A DNA stretch of 64,000 bases from Fallopia convolvulus (taxonomy: Eukaryota > Streptophyta > Magnoliopsida > Caryophyllales > Polygonaceae): NCBI GenBank assembly GCA_964016875.1, contig OZ024726.1:55731325-55795324 (forward strand), read 5' to 3'. Below the pieces are notes generated by a model. The model was not told the origin of the DNA and made no database searches. It was given only the letters and a program-made list of their open reading frames with translations. Below are positions 43,775 through 54,981 of this stretch, in pieces. A program made the position numbers and the translations under genes. The first letter of the stretch is position 1. Each line of letters starts with the position of its first letter.

Positions 43775-46282
43775 TTACCTGCCCTCGGACTTCACTAGCT
43801 GCGAGAACACCTTACTCATGGAAACACCCGAAAGATCATCAACATTAGCTCCCTCAAAATTCACTGCAGAATTATCACCACCATCCTCATCTTGGTTAAA
43901 ATTATTGATCTGTGGAGAGAGGTCACCGATCATATTTGTGCTATTATCTTCCGGATCATCATTAACGACAGCCTCTTGAAGCTGAAGCGCATACTCCAAG
44001 TTCCATAAGACGTCTCCCATGGAAGGCCTATCAACGCCAAAGTCAGCCAAACACTTCTCAGCTGTTTCTCCAAACTTTCTTAGGGATTCCGGTTTTAGCT
44101 TCCCTGCAAGATTCGGGTCAATGATCTGGTCCAGCTGTCCTCTCTTCTGCCACTTCATTGCCCACTCTGCTAAGTTTACCATTTCTCTTGGAAGAGTTGG
44201 ATCTATGACTGGCCTTGCACAAATGACTTCAAACAAAACAACCCCAAATGAGTACACATCAGATTTCTCTGTCAGCTGCTGTCTCCTGAAATACTCTGGG
44301 TCAAGATACCCAAAGCTTCCTTTCACTGCTGTGCTGACGTGGGTCTGGTCAATTTCGGGTCCTGTTTTGGATAGCCCGAAATCGGCAACTTTAGCCATGA
44401 AGTTTTCATCAAGCAAGATGTTTGCAGATTTCACGTCTCTGTGAATGACGGCTTTTGCATAGCCTGTGTGGAGATAGTGAAGGCCTCTAGCTGCACCTAT
44501 GCAGATCTCAAGCCTCTGCTTCCAACTCAAGCTAGGAAGTCCAGATCCATAAAGATGGCTTTTTACAGTCCCGTTCTCCATATACTCATAGATCAAGATC
44601 ATCTCATTCTTTTCATCACAGTAGCCAATGAGTGAGACCAAATGGCGGTGGCGAAATTGGGAGAGCATTTCAATTTCAGTTCTGAATTCTGCAAGCCCTT
44701 GTTGAGACCTTGGATTTCCCCTCTTAACTGCAACTTTTGTAGCATCGCCCAAGACTCCCTTGTAGACTTTTCCAAACCCGCCAATTCCAATTGCAAGACT
44801 TTCATCAAAATTGTTTGTTGCCTCTTGAACTGCAGAGAATGGAACGCGGTAACCCAAGTTGGACGCAGCACTGAGTGTTGTACCATTCGAGTATTTGCTT
44901 CCCATTGTGTAGGAGCTTCCTCCAGTGAGAGATAAAGGGATCCAAGTCTTGGAATGTCCTTGGGCTGCTTGCTTCTTTCTTTGAACCTTACAGAAGATGA
45001 AGAGAATGCCAAGCATGGCAATAAAACAAGCACCACCAACAACACCTCCAATCATGCCCACCTTACTCTTACTATTTGATCCAGGTGAGGTGTTAATGAT
45101 ATTTCCACTGAGGCTGCCCTTAGAATTGTTCATTTTCATAATTTCCAAACCATTCAGGATAGCATCAGGGTAAACACCAGTCAAACTAGAAGGACCGATA
45201 CTCACACGAAGCTTCCCACTGGTTGCTTCTGGAGTAACAGAATCCACAAAAAGTGGAGCAGCTAGAAGATTACTTGTTAAAGAAGCAAGATCAAGGTCTT
45301 GAGAGACCATCCAGGAATCAAGATAAACATCAAAGTACAGTTGGTTCAAGCCAGTACTCACTATGTCACAGTAGTGAAACCGTATTAGATACTGAAACCC
45401 GGTATCCACATCAAACTCCCATGTCACATTGAAATTCGATTTTGGATCATTTGCAGAGTTCATTCTTTTTGCTGTACCATATACAGAGGCTGGAGCACTA
45501 TATCTTGTTGCCAGGCCAGTGGCATAGTGAACTGCTTGAATATTTGTCACGTTCACAGCCAAATTTGGATTCAACAAGAAACCATCATCAGCGACCCAAG
45601 TTCGCCAAAGGGTGTCATTATCATAATTTACTGCGGGCCCACCCATATTCACCCTCTTTACTGTTTCAAATGCTTGCATTGTAAGACCTTTGTAGTTTCC
45701 AGCCGGGCTTATCGAGTTTGCATCATCTATAATGAGAGAATCTGGGACAGAAACAACCTCTAGAGCATTCAAGAAACCAATAGAATTTGCCGAAGGTGTG
45801 AATGTGATAAGTAGGCTGTTTGATGTAACGTTGATCAAGTACTCTTTCATGGTAGCAGTATTCTGAGGAGTAAAATCACTTAGCAGAACAAACTCTTGAG
45901 CGGAAACCCCAAACTTGGCATTGGTCATGTCATAATTATTATAAACAAAAGGGAAGAAATAGAGACGGATGAAATGCCTCCCTGTCTGGCTTATTGGTAA
46001 AGTATATTTCAATGATCCGGTAAAAATCCTGGCTGTTTGGTAAAGTGGTAAGTTTGAATTTTTGACCGAGTTAGAAGATGTGTTACCCAAAATATTCTGC
46101 TGTACAGAGGTGTACTTAGAAGCATAGGTATCAGCCAGAAAGATTCGGGCTCCTACTGTTGAATTCGATGTTGATCCAATATCAAACAAATAACTGTCTG
46201 AAGCAGCAACCTCCTTATGGCGGCATGCAAAGAATATGATGCACAGTAAATAGAAAGCATGCTTATTTCCTCCAAATTCCAT
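43775..46282 (-). CDS. CrRLK1L receptor kinase, HERK1-like
   Basis: An intronless CDS of 835 residues. I start at ATG 46282-46280, because MEFGGNKHAFYLLCIIFFAC then forms a signal peptide. An upstream in-frame ATG at 46366 lies inside the leader intron. Two malectin-like domains fill about residues 30-385. The membrane segment is near 408-430 (VGMIGGVVGGACFIAMLGIL). The kinase domain runs about 485-760 with GIGGFGKVYKG, VAVKRG, VIHRDVKSANILL, KVADFGLSK and GYLDPEYFRRQQLTEKSDVY, all catalytic residues present. The C-terminus is GVSMSKVFSQLVKSEGR. This family (FERONIA, THESEUS, HERK1, ANJEA) senses RALF peptides and wall pectin and controls cell growth and fertilisation. HERK1 is the closest from memory. 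A leader intron (46316-47630) precedes the ATG exon. Confidence 0.93.
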   Translation of the reverse strand: MEFGGNKHAFYLLCIIFFACRHKEVAASDSYLFDIGSTSNSTVGARIFLADTYASKYTSVQQNILGNTSSNSVKNSNLPLYQTARIFTGSLKYTLPISQTGRHFIRLYFFPFVYNNYDMTNAKFGVSAQEFVLLSDFTPQNTATMKEYLINVTSNSLLITFTPSANSIGFLNALEVVSVPDSLIIDDANSISPAGNYKGLTMQAFETVKRVNMGGPAVNYDNDTLWRTWVADDGFLLNPNLAVNVTNIQAVHYATGLATRYSAPASVYGTAKRMNSANDPKSNFNVTWEFDVDTGFQYLIRFHYCDIVSTGLNQLYFDVYLDSWMVSQDLDLASLTSNLLAAPLFVDSVTPEATSGKLRVSIGPSSLTGVYPDAILNGLEIMKMNNSKGSLSGNIINTSPGSNSKSKVGMIGGVVGGACFIAMLGILFIFCKVQRKKQAAQGHSKTWIPLSLTGGSSYTMGSKYSNGTTLSAASNLGYRVPFSAVQEATNNFDESLAIGIGGFGKVYKGVLGDATKVAVKRGNPRSQQGLAEFRTEIEMLSQFRHRHLVSLIGYCDEKNEMILIYEYMENGTVKSHLYGSGLPSLSWKQRLEICIGAARGLHYLHTGYAKAVIHRDVKSANILLDENFMAKVADFGLSKTGPEIDQTHVSTAVKGSFGYLDPEYFRRQQLTEKSDVYSFGVVLFEVICARPVIDPTLPREMVNLAEWAMKWQKRGQLDQIIDPNLAGKLKPESLRKFGETAEKCLADFGVDRPSMGDVLWNLEYALQLQEAVVNDDPEDNSTNMIGDLSPQINNFNQDEDGGDNSAVNFEGANVDDLSGVSMSKVFSQLVKSEGR

Positions 46283-46315
46283 CTTTAGATCTTCTAAAGG
46301 ATATCTTTCATCCCT

Positions 46316-47630
46316 CTGTACATGAAAAAAAATATGATACCGTAAGATTTTAAGGAACTCCTTCATACCACCGCGATTACTATTCTAAAACTTATTACAG
46401 AGATGAAAAACATAAACAGAATAGTCATCTATCTAAGGATTCAGCTTAGAATATTCTTCTTCTCTTTCCTCACTTCACATGTGGAGCATTGGCTGTATAG
46501 TAAATGCTAATGAATTATCCATCAATCAACAGATGTCCTACCATAAAGTTATACACATCATACAAACAGCTATGTGCTCAAGTCAAGGTAGTTATTAGTC
46601 ACAATCATATGGCTCCATCTTCCAATACCAAAATCTCCTTAAAAAAAATATTCTGATACCAGTATTCCCATGAAATTGATCAGGGCTAGTTTGTGAAATG
46701 ATTCTAGAAAATATAATTGATTATTCCAATACCAGTATACCATAAGGTTCAAGTTTCATATCCTTCCCCAAAATCAAAATCTATATGCAATATCTACATA
46801 TGTACCTAGATGTGTGTCAAAAAGATGTATACTTAGACAGGACAGCACCCACTTTCTGTTCCATGCTCCCTCATTACCATGTAGGAAGTAAGACTACAAA
46901 TTCAATAACTCTTTCATTGCAAAAGGGAACCAAGATGCCCCAGCAAAAAGGCCCAAAGATATGAAGAGAGGAGAAAGTCAATAATGCATTTAACACTGTA
47001 ATGTAGCTTCATGTGTAACTTTGAAATATTTTCATAAAAATAATTGAAGATACAAGATTTTTTGGTCAAACACTTTGGAAAGTTTGGCTCATCAATATAG
47101 AATGAATGGAGCGAAAATGATAGAGAGGCAGAGAGAGATACTAAGCCTATTGGGTTTTTTGATGTATAAAGCAGAATCATTTCCACTAACCAATCCATCA
47201 GAATCGGATTTTATTATACCTATTCCTTATTTAATCCAGCAACCACATCCCCTATTATACTTGCAAGTTTTCCAAAAATAGAAAATCGATCCATCAATTA
47301 ACCAATTCAAGTAAATTGTAAAGAAAACGATGTAGCTCAGCACAACCAAAATCTAGACCACAGTGTAAAGGCTCGAAAGCTTTTCCCAGCTCGAGAGAGT
47401 CAACATGAACGGAAATCAAGAAATTGAACACAATGTGATCTCTAATTCATAAACTCTACCAATTTCTAACACAGATCCAACACAATACCGTACAAATTAA
47501 CAGCCACATCAATATCGGTAAGCCTTTCCAGATCTATGGTATTCCAGCTGACCTCCGTAGATCTGGCTACACACAAAAACACCAAACGAAATACGATAAA
47601 GAAAAGCAGCTGAAAAGCTTACAAGCTTAC
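46316..47630 (-). other. 5'-leader intron of the CrRLK1L gene
   Basis: On the minus strand the leader exon ends GGCCGGCCT|GTAAGCTTG (47631/47630), and the CDS exon begins after TGTACAG (46316). The leader exon contains GGCGAC repeats in reverse (about 47697-47722). The intron holds no ORF of note. The proposal rests on splice-site consensus and position only. Confidence 0.55.
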
Positions 47631-47777
47631 AGGCCGGCCTCTAGCCGGAGGGATGAAGAGCAGAAGAGGTGGAAGGAGAAAGAGAGCGAGAGACCGGCGC
47701 GCGACGGCGACGGCGACGGCGACTGTTATGACTCGTAAGAGAGAAAATTAATGCAGTGGCAAAGAGCATAGCCAGTG

Positions 47778-47785
47778 TATATATG
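47778..47785 (-). promoter_or_regulatory. Putative TATA box of the CrRLK1L gene
   Basis: The minus strand reads CTACATATATACACTGG about 150 bp upstream of the proposed end of the leader exon. Distance and strand fit a core promoter. Confidence 0.45.
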
Positions 47786-48089
47786 TAGCAAGGGTATTAT
47801 AGTAAAACCACATGGAGGCAGTTGAATGTCAGAATCGGCAGATTCTTTATTTTTTCGGCTGTTCCAGACTTGCAGCCATTTAATACTTGTCCAGTTTCAA
47901 ATGTATAAATTCTCACTTATATATGCTGTAATATACTTTATAGTATAATCGAAATTGTGACGTTAATCATATTGTGACGAATAAAACAAGATGTATAAAT
48001 TATTTCGTCTTTGTGATTGGGTGGAGCTTAAATATATTTATTATCAGAATTTACACAAACAATAAATTGCTGAAACTAGATATCCATAA

Positions 48090-48797
48090 TCTATCTATAA
48101 CTACGTCTTAAAACTATACATTTTCGAGCCACCAAGTTGATTCTGATCCCACCTTATATTTAGATTTTTTATTTTTATTTATTTTAATTAAATTCCTTTA
48201 TATCTATTTATGTGGAAAAAAAAATTTAAATTCGAATTTTAGTTAAAAATAATGAAAAACAATTTTATCTTATCTTTTTATCTATTTAGGTAAAAGTTTA
48301 TCTTAAATTAAATTTTGATAAAAAAAATAAAAGTAAAAATTTTAATATGTAAATAATTGCTTGCCAAAATTGAATTTAATTTTAAAAAATTACATTATCA
48401 TTTCCTTAATTTCCTTTTTGGCCTATTCATGTAAATATAAAAAACAAACTTATCTTTAAATAATTCAATCTTTATTCATATTTTTTTATCTTTTCCTATT
48501 AATTATTTTTTTAATTTTTTATTTAAAATATTTTAAAAAAATTGAATTTGATTTAAAAAACTCCAAGAATTTACATATTTTGTCTTTTTATCTATTTTTT
48601 ATAAATTATCATTATGTCATCCAAATCATACGGGGTTATGGGACTCACGTTAATGATTTTGGTTTCGTCTCACGTTGTAATAATTGTAAAATTTTATATA
48701 AATTTTTTCTATTAAATTAAAATATTATTCATTAAATAAATTAAGTATTAAATTCATATACTCGTGCATGGCGCGACGGGTATAAGTGTATAACTAG
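48090..48797 (+). mobile_element. Intact-ended non-autonomous Helitron, 708 bp
   Basis: 5' end A|TCTATCTATAACTACGTCTT and 3' end ...GGGTATAAGTGTATAACTAG|T, inserted between A and T as Helitrons do, with no target duplication. A hairpin (CGTGC-ATG-GCGCG) lies about 22 bp before CTAG. No Rep/helicase ORF is present. Fragments of the same family occur at 2433-3260, 17273-17870, 22730-23029 and 32285-33869. Confidence 0.8.
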
Positions 48798-49992
48798 TTT
48801 AGAGTATATTCTATTTACATTTTCAACCAATACATAGATTTCGATAACAACATTTTTCTTTAATAAATGAATTGGACACTTAAAAAATAAAATAACTTAT
48901 TTATTAGGGAAAAAATATAAATTTTACAATTGTTTTCATTTGAAACGGAGCGCTAAAATCATTAAGGTGAGCCACTATAATGTTAATTTATTTATGACGC
49001 ATTGACGCTTAATTGTCATATAATTTTGGATTAGAATTTTATTAAGCTTGTATATTAGATTAATTATCGCATGACTGTTAAATTTATCGATTCGTATTAG
49101 AGTATGTAGGTTTCTTGGTCATTGTTAATAAAAAATAGTATTTAAGTCTTAGAATATTAATTACTCGTATTATGGAAATGACGAGATTGCATATGGTTTG
49201 TTTAAATTTATTCCCATAATTTCCGATGTGGGATAGAAATTCCTACATTTCTTATCGGTTGGTCAAATCTGGTCGGGTCGGGTGAAGTGACCACCTGATC
49301 ACCCATCACCCAATTTCACCGGTTTTTTCAGCGGTTGTTCACTTATTTTTTCGGGTCAATTTTATCTTATATCGGCGGTTAAAATTACCATGCCTATATA
49401 TGAACGTCGTTTAGATAGTATTCATACTTGTAGTTGTCGCATAACCTGTATACATAATTCAGTTGAGTTAATCCACTCATTTATCATGTTAAGGTGGTTA
49501 GATATTTTAAGAGCATTGTGGAACAAGTTGCATAAAGGTGGGTGGACAAATTTGCTAGGTGTGCTTTGACCATGACTTGGTCTTTTTTGTACAATTTTAA
49601 AACCGATCAGATGAATTTATCACAAGTTAAAAAAAGAATTATGATTTTTATATTCTATGATTTCTTTGTATGGGGAGTGTATGTATTTGGATTTTGGACC
49701 AAAGATTGGTGGACCAAATTAGCTGACTTTTAACCATTTTTTTGATTAGATATTAAGTGGAATTTTTCTTTCTTTTTCCAATCCTTATTCATACTATTGC
49801 AGTCTACTCATTTACACAGAAGAGTTGGTAGACAAAATAAAGGCGTAAAGAACACTCTACAAGGACTCCAATTCGGAGGATTCGGTCAGCTTAATCGCCT
49901 GAATTCGCTCTCTTTTGCTGTTTTCTTCAAGGATTTCTTCCCTTTCGTGCGTAATCTGGTGTAATTTGAAGATACTTTCCTTGTCAAAAGAG
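48798..49992. other. Intergenic; promoter and leader of the Pti1-like gene at the right
   Basis: AT-rich. GGTCGGGTCGGGTG words at 49270-49290 recall the hAT-like elements. No ORF is convincing. The right end (about 49800-49992) probably holds the promoter and first untranslated exon of the kinase gene. Confidence 0.4.
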
Positions 49993-50739
49993 GTAATTTT
50001 TTGCGGTTTTGTTGCAAAATCTGGTTTTCTATCTGGGTCTTCCTTGTTTGCTAGATGCAGCGATGAACTTTCTCGATCATGCTCAATTATGTTATGGGTA
50101 TCGATTGAATCTTCAGAAATTCTTAGTTGTATGAAGCCCGATAATTCAAGTTAGAATTTGATACCTTTAGGGTTTTTAGGATAAAGCAGAAGTGAATTGG
50201 GTCCTTCTGAATGGAATTTCATATGTGAGAGTGTAAATTGGAGAAATCTATCCATGAAAATCTCAATTTTCACAAATAAAACAGCCACCTTTGCCACTAA
50301 TTTTGCTATTTGGGAACTGGAAAGCTGCAAAAATGTTAAAGTACAAAGGGCAATTTCATTTTTTGTCTTCATTATGAACAATCACTGAAAGAATCTAGGG
50401 TAGATGTGTTGCTTTCTTGAGAACGGTGGCAAAGCTCTCCTTTTATTGCATAATTTATCCCCTTCTTTGTCATTCTAATTTGTGTGCCCAAACAAAGCAT
50501 AAGCTTTACTGTGATCCATGGATAAACTACATAGTAAGGCGTGCTAAAGGAAATTCATTCAGTTGATGAATGACATACTTGTATCTTGGATGAAATTGAT
50601 CAGGGCTAGTTTATGAAATGATTCTAGAAAATATAACTGCTCATTGAATCTTAGCTTCGGATCATGGGGAATGGGGAAAGAATGCTTGCTCAATGCTCTC
50701 TCATTCATCTGTTTGGCTCATTTAGTTTGTTTTATTCAG
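49993..50739 (+). other. Proposed 5'-leader intron of the Pti1-like gene
   Basis: AAAAGAG|GTAATTTTTTG at 49993 and TTTTATTCAG| at 50739 give a GT-AG intron with a good pyrimidine tract, ending 11 bp before the ATG at 50751. Small ORFs inside it are not convincing. Confidence 0.5.
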
Positions 50740-50750
50740 GCGGACGAAAG

Positions 50751-52433
50751 ATGAGTTGTTTTGGCTGTTGCAATGATGATGACGATTTCCACAAACCTGC
50801 TGACAATCGTCCCTATCCTACACATGCTTCAGCAGGTATACAATTTTTTTGAGCTGAGACTATAGAGATATATCGTTTATGGCTACATTTATACTGAACT
50901 TCTGAATGATTTTTTATGATGTAGGACACTATGCAGGTATGCAGAGCACTCTGAATGAACCCAAGGAAACGGAGTTTGTGAAATATCAACCTCCTTCAGT
51001 TCCTGCTCTAACAGTGGACGAGTTGAAGGAAATTACCGACAACTTTGGAACAAAGGCGCTGATTGGAGATGGTTCTTATGGGAAAGTTTTTCATGGCGTG
51101 CTAAGAAGTGGGAAAGCAGCTGCCATTAAGAAACTCGATTCTAGCAAGCAACCTGAGAAAGAATTTTTATCACAGGTGATAAAATGTGTTTACACTTGTA
51201 GCTACTATTTGTTTATGTTATTATGTGATTCATGTGTATGAAATGTGTGACACATGAATGCAGGTGTCATTCGTATCAAGACTTAAAAATGAAAATGTTC
51301 TTGAGTTAGTTGGATATTGCATTGAGCCAAACGTTCGAGTTGTTGCCTATGAGTATGCTCCTAATGGATCCCTACATGATATTCTCCATGGTTAGTGATT
51401 GTTTATGTTTTTTTATGATAAATTTTATAAAAACAATTTGCTGCCTTTTTTAGTAACAACTACTTTTGTTATTAAATTGTTGAATAATATGTGTAGGAAG
51501 GAAAGGAGTTAAAGGAGCTCAGCCTGGTCCAGTTCTATCATGGTCACAAAGAGTCAAGATTGCTGTCGGATCCGCACGAGGGCTCGAATACTTACACGAA
51601 AAAACAAAGCCTCGGATTATCCACCGTGATATCAAATCGAGCAACGTTTTGCTATTCGAAGACGACGTTGCTAAAATTGCTGATTTCGACTTGTCAAATC
51701 AAGCCCCTGATGCATCAGCGCGTCTTCATTCCACTCGTGTCCTTGGGACTTTCGGTTACCATGCTCCTGAGTAAGATTACCATTTTCACTTCGTTTTATG
51801 AATCTGAGTTTTAAAGATTTCCTAGTTGTACACTAAATTTCCTGTGTTTCAATGTATATTAGGTATGCAATGACTGGACAATTGAGTTCTAAGAGCGATG
51901 TCTACAGCTTTGGCGTTGTTCTGCTCGAAATTTTGACAGGGCGCAAACCTGTCGATCATACCCTACCTCGTGGACAACAAAGTCTTGTAACATGGGTAAT
52001 AATACATATTTCCTCCATTCCTTGAATTTAAAGGATGAATGATTTGTTTGAATCGATTTATAGAACTAGTTTCCTTATGACAGGCAACTCCGAAACTCAG
52101 TGAGGATAAGGTAAAGGACTGTGTTGATCCAAGATTAGGATCAGATTATCCACCCAAGGCAGTTGCTAAGGTAATAAATCAAGCTTAATATTGCCAACAT
52201 TATACTTATAGTATACTTGATAACAAGATATACAATCTTTTTGAGCTTCTTTGGTTTGTTTTCTTGATTGTTCTTTTATCTGTGGGAAATGGTTTATATA
52301 GTTTGCTGCTGTTGCTGCGCTTTGTCTGCAATACGAAGCCGATTTCCGACCAAATATGAGCATCGTCGTCAAGGCTCTTCAGCCATTGTTAAATGCACGC
52401 CCAGCCTCTCATTCTGATGCATCCCATTTGTGA
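50751..52433 (+). CDS. Pti1-like protein kinase
   Basis: Seven coding exons joined by clean GT-AG introns: 50751-50835, 50925-51175, 51264-51390, 51497-51770, 51863-51995, 52084-52170 and 52302-52433, giving 362 residues, the usual Pti1 length. The start MSCFGCC carries clustered cysteines suited to S-acylation and membrane attachment. Then VDELKEITDNFGTKALIGDG, the glycine loop GDGSYGKVFHG, AAIKKL, IIHRDIKSSNVLL, KIADFDLSNQ (DFD in place of DFG, normal for Pti1), the activation segment STRVLGTFGYHAPEY and KSDVYSFGVVLLEILTGRKP. In tomato, Pti1 is phosphorylated by Pto in immunity, and Arabidopsis relatives act downstream of OXI1 and other AGC kinases (family knowledge). There is no transmembrane segment. 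Confidence 0.93.
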
Positions 52434-53397
52434 ATTGAACTGCTGCCTTTTTCACTTATTTTACCGGTTGTGATTTTTCTTGTGAGTATTCAAGTTGGTG
52501 AATTGCTCGTCTGCGTGTACTTGTTTTATATAATGGAATTGGAATGTAATGATCTGAAACATGGAATGAAATGTGGGTGAGAGATTTTAAATTATTTTTT
52601 ATAGAGAAAATGATCATAAAAATGGAACCACTAGTTCCTTTTCATGAAGATGGCCCATCCAATACGCTTCTCTAATCATCACTCACCCACATGTGGAGTG
52701 GAGAGACAATGCTATTAATTGCATCAGATAATCTTTGCATTTTGTGATATTTACTGGATTAGGTATTCCCAATTTTCCGGTTAAGATCTTCAAGTTAACC
52801 CTAAAATACTCAAATTGAACTAGGTAAGTCAAATTTTGATACTTCTAGATATAGATTTGGATGTTTTAAAGTTGGGTTTCTTGCCCCTCAGAATATATTA
52901 AGCTGGGCTTTCGGATTTGGGTTGATTGAGGTTTAGATTATTCAGAACTTGGGCTAAAATTTCTAAGAAAAATCCAATTGAAATTTTGGAGTGGAGAGAT
53001 AAAGTCCCAAATTGCCAGATATATGGACAGGGAAGAGAATCAATATAATTCTCAACTTCAAATTCAATTATGTGCAAAAAAGTGGTGCAGGACAGAAAGA
53101 TGTTTTAGTATTTCACGTAATGCACCGACAACTAATCAAAGACTTATTCAATTAAATTATTTAATCATTTGCGAGCATATATTTATTGCTAATAATACAT
53201 TAGAATTGTTCTTTGTTACAAAAGTTCTCCAATTACAGATATACATGTATGACTGTATTATGTACATGCAACTCTTCCGACAAGAAAGAGCTGTTGTTCC
53301 ATGGTGTCATCTTGACAAACCCTACATAATGCTCATGCTTGATTTCAATATTTATATATCTATCTATACAATATCTAAATTGCAGGTATATCATCAA
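52434..53397. other. 3' UTR and spacer
   Basis: 3' flank of the Pti1-like gene, then AT-rich DNA. I see no gene. The ORF at 52978-53484 has no recognisable features and runs into a Helitron. Confidence 0.4.
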
Positions 53398-53695
53398 TCT
53401 ATCTATATACTAAAGAAGAAGACTTTTGACCACATGTCAACCTATTATTCAATTCGTTTATGTGTCATTTTTTGGTATTTTTGAATTTTTACTTTTATCA
53501 ATAATTTGGGTCCCACTATATTTTAACCAATTTTTTTTATACTTATTAAAATAATAAATACTTAACATTCCTAATATGTAGGCATTTCAAAATTTAAACA
53601 TTAATATATTTTTAAATTATGTAAATTTGAAAAACAACTTATTTATGCAACATATTTTTAAACAAAACCCGTACATAGTATGGGAATTCAACTAG
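53398..53695 (+). mobile_element. Short non-autonomous Helitron, 298 bp
   Basis: 5' end A|TCTATCTATATACTAAAGAA; 3' end CCCGTACATAGTATGGGAAT then TCAACTAG|T. The 7-bp hairpin CCCGTAC-ATA-GTATGGG (one G-T pair) lies 8 bp before CTAG. Insertion is between A and T. It is a different subfamily from 48090-48797. Confidence 0.75.
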
Positions 53696-53773
53696 TGCCA
53701 AGGAATAATTAGGCACTTGCAGATGAATTATTAACATATATGATGAGAAACTTTTCATCATCATACATGTTAC

Positions 53774-53790
53774 TTTTTTTTGGTAGAAGG
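53774..53790 (-). mobile_element. 17-bp LINE tail with target duplication
   Basis: TTTTTTTTGGTAGAAGG sits between two exact copies of CATCATACATGTTAC (53759-53773 and 53791-53805). On the minus strand this is CCTTCTACC plus poly(A), nearly the same as the 3' end of the LINE relic at 1121-1140. It is best read as an extremely truncated LINE insertion. Confidence 0.65.
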
Positions 53791-53882
53791 CATCATACAT
53801 GTTACTAGCCAAATTGAGTTTTTTTTTCAAATCTTGCTCTTGCCATTTTTGCATTTTTTAAAAACATTTTTTCAAATCTCTT

Positions 53883-53977
53883 TTTCGGGCGAGGGCGCTG
53901 CCCATGAGAATCGAAACAGAGACCTCATAGTACTACCATGAAGTTCTAGCTGCTTGACTAAATGCCCGAAAGCATTC
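53883..53977 (-). mobile_element. tRNA-like SINE candidate, 95 bp
   Basis: Flanked by TTTCAAATCTCTT on both sides (53870-53882 and 53978-53990). The minus strand contains GTTTCGATTCT, close to a pol III B box, and CATTTAGTCAAGCAGC where an A box could lie. The unit is short and its tail is only AAA, so the class is uncertain. Confidence 0.5.
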
Positions 53978-54981
53978 TTTCAAATCTCTTAAAAAATCTC
54001 TTAAATAAAGGTGTGTATATCTTAACCCCCCAAGACCTCATTCAAAGCGTAATTACACTGGATTGACAAGTATGACGAGAAACATGAAATTCATCGGTAT
54101 AAATATGATAATCAACCTAACATTTTTCTTTTTAAATCACTTCAAAATCGAAAATAATCCAATATAAAATAAGTAGCCCAATCTCCAAATTACTTAAAAT
54201 TATGGTTAACCTCTTCTCAATCAGTGACCCTGAATTGCAAATAATACTAATCCAAATCTATCCAACTTAACCAACTTGTCTAGATATAATGATTATGACA
54301 ATGCAAGACTAATTCCAAAAGAACATGTGCTCAAGCTGATTTGTTCTTAAAAGTAGGACTAAAACCATGTGGATAACGGATATTTTTTTTAAAAATAGAG
54401 TACAATCAATTCTAGGCATCTCACATGGGAAGACAGACACTTATTTTGATATTCATATGATAATCATTTGCTTGCCGTAGAGGTTTGAACTTCATAGTTT
54501 CCCACTAAACAGCCACAACCAAAAAAAATACTATCGTTTAACCCACTTCATCAGGGATGGTAAATTTGTAACAAAGCAATAGAAGAACACACAGTATTAT
54601 TCAATGATCAAAATGTACAAGTACAATAGGATTCCAAGTGAAAGCATTTGTTTTTCATCCTGTTTTTGTTTTTCTTCCTAGGCATTTTCATCAACCAAAA
54701 CCCTATATTATATCTAGGAAATCTGTACAACAAGCAGGTTGCAATCTATACCAATTATATGAAGCTGTCGTATAACCCGTCTGCCTCTGGCAGTAACACA
54801 AACTAAGGATCAAGCAACTATATACTGATCAAAGAAGCCAATGCAGTTTTTTTTTCTTCCTTTTTTTGTGTGTGGAGAAATCAAGAAACAAGATGCAATG
54901 CAAGAATGTAACGGCGGCTGAGATTCATGAGAGGCGTTTCTCGAGTCCTGGATGTGGATTTGATGTTGTGATGACCTTTTT

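Noticed and set aside
44599..45051. 150-residue minus-strand ORF and several plus-strand ORFs in the CrRLK1L gene
   Set aside because: They are shadows of the intact 835-codon kinase frame.
43775..46366. Upstream ATG at 46366 as the kinase start
   Set aside because: It would place 28 residues before the signal peptide, and it lies within the proposed leader intron, upstream of the 3' splice site at 46316.
49542..49733. 63-residue plus-strand ORF
   Set aside because: It has no family resemblance and lies in AT-rich promoter DNA of the Pti1-like gene.
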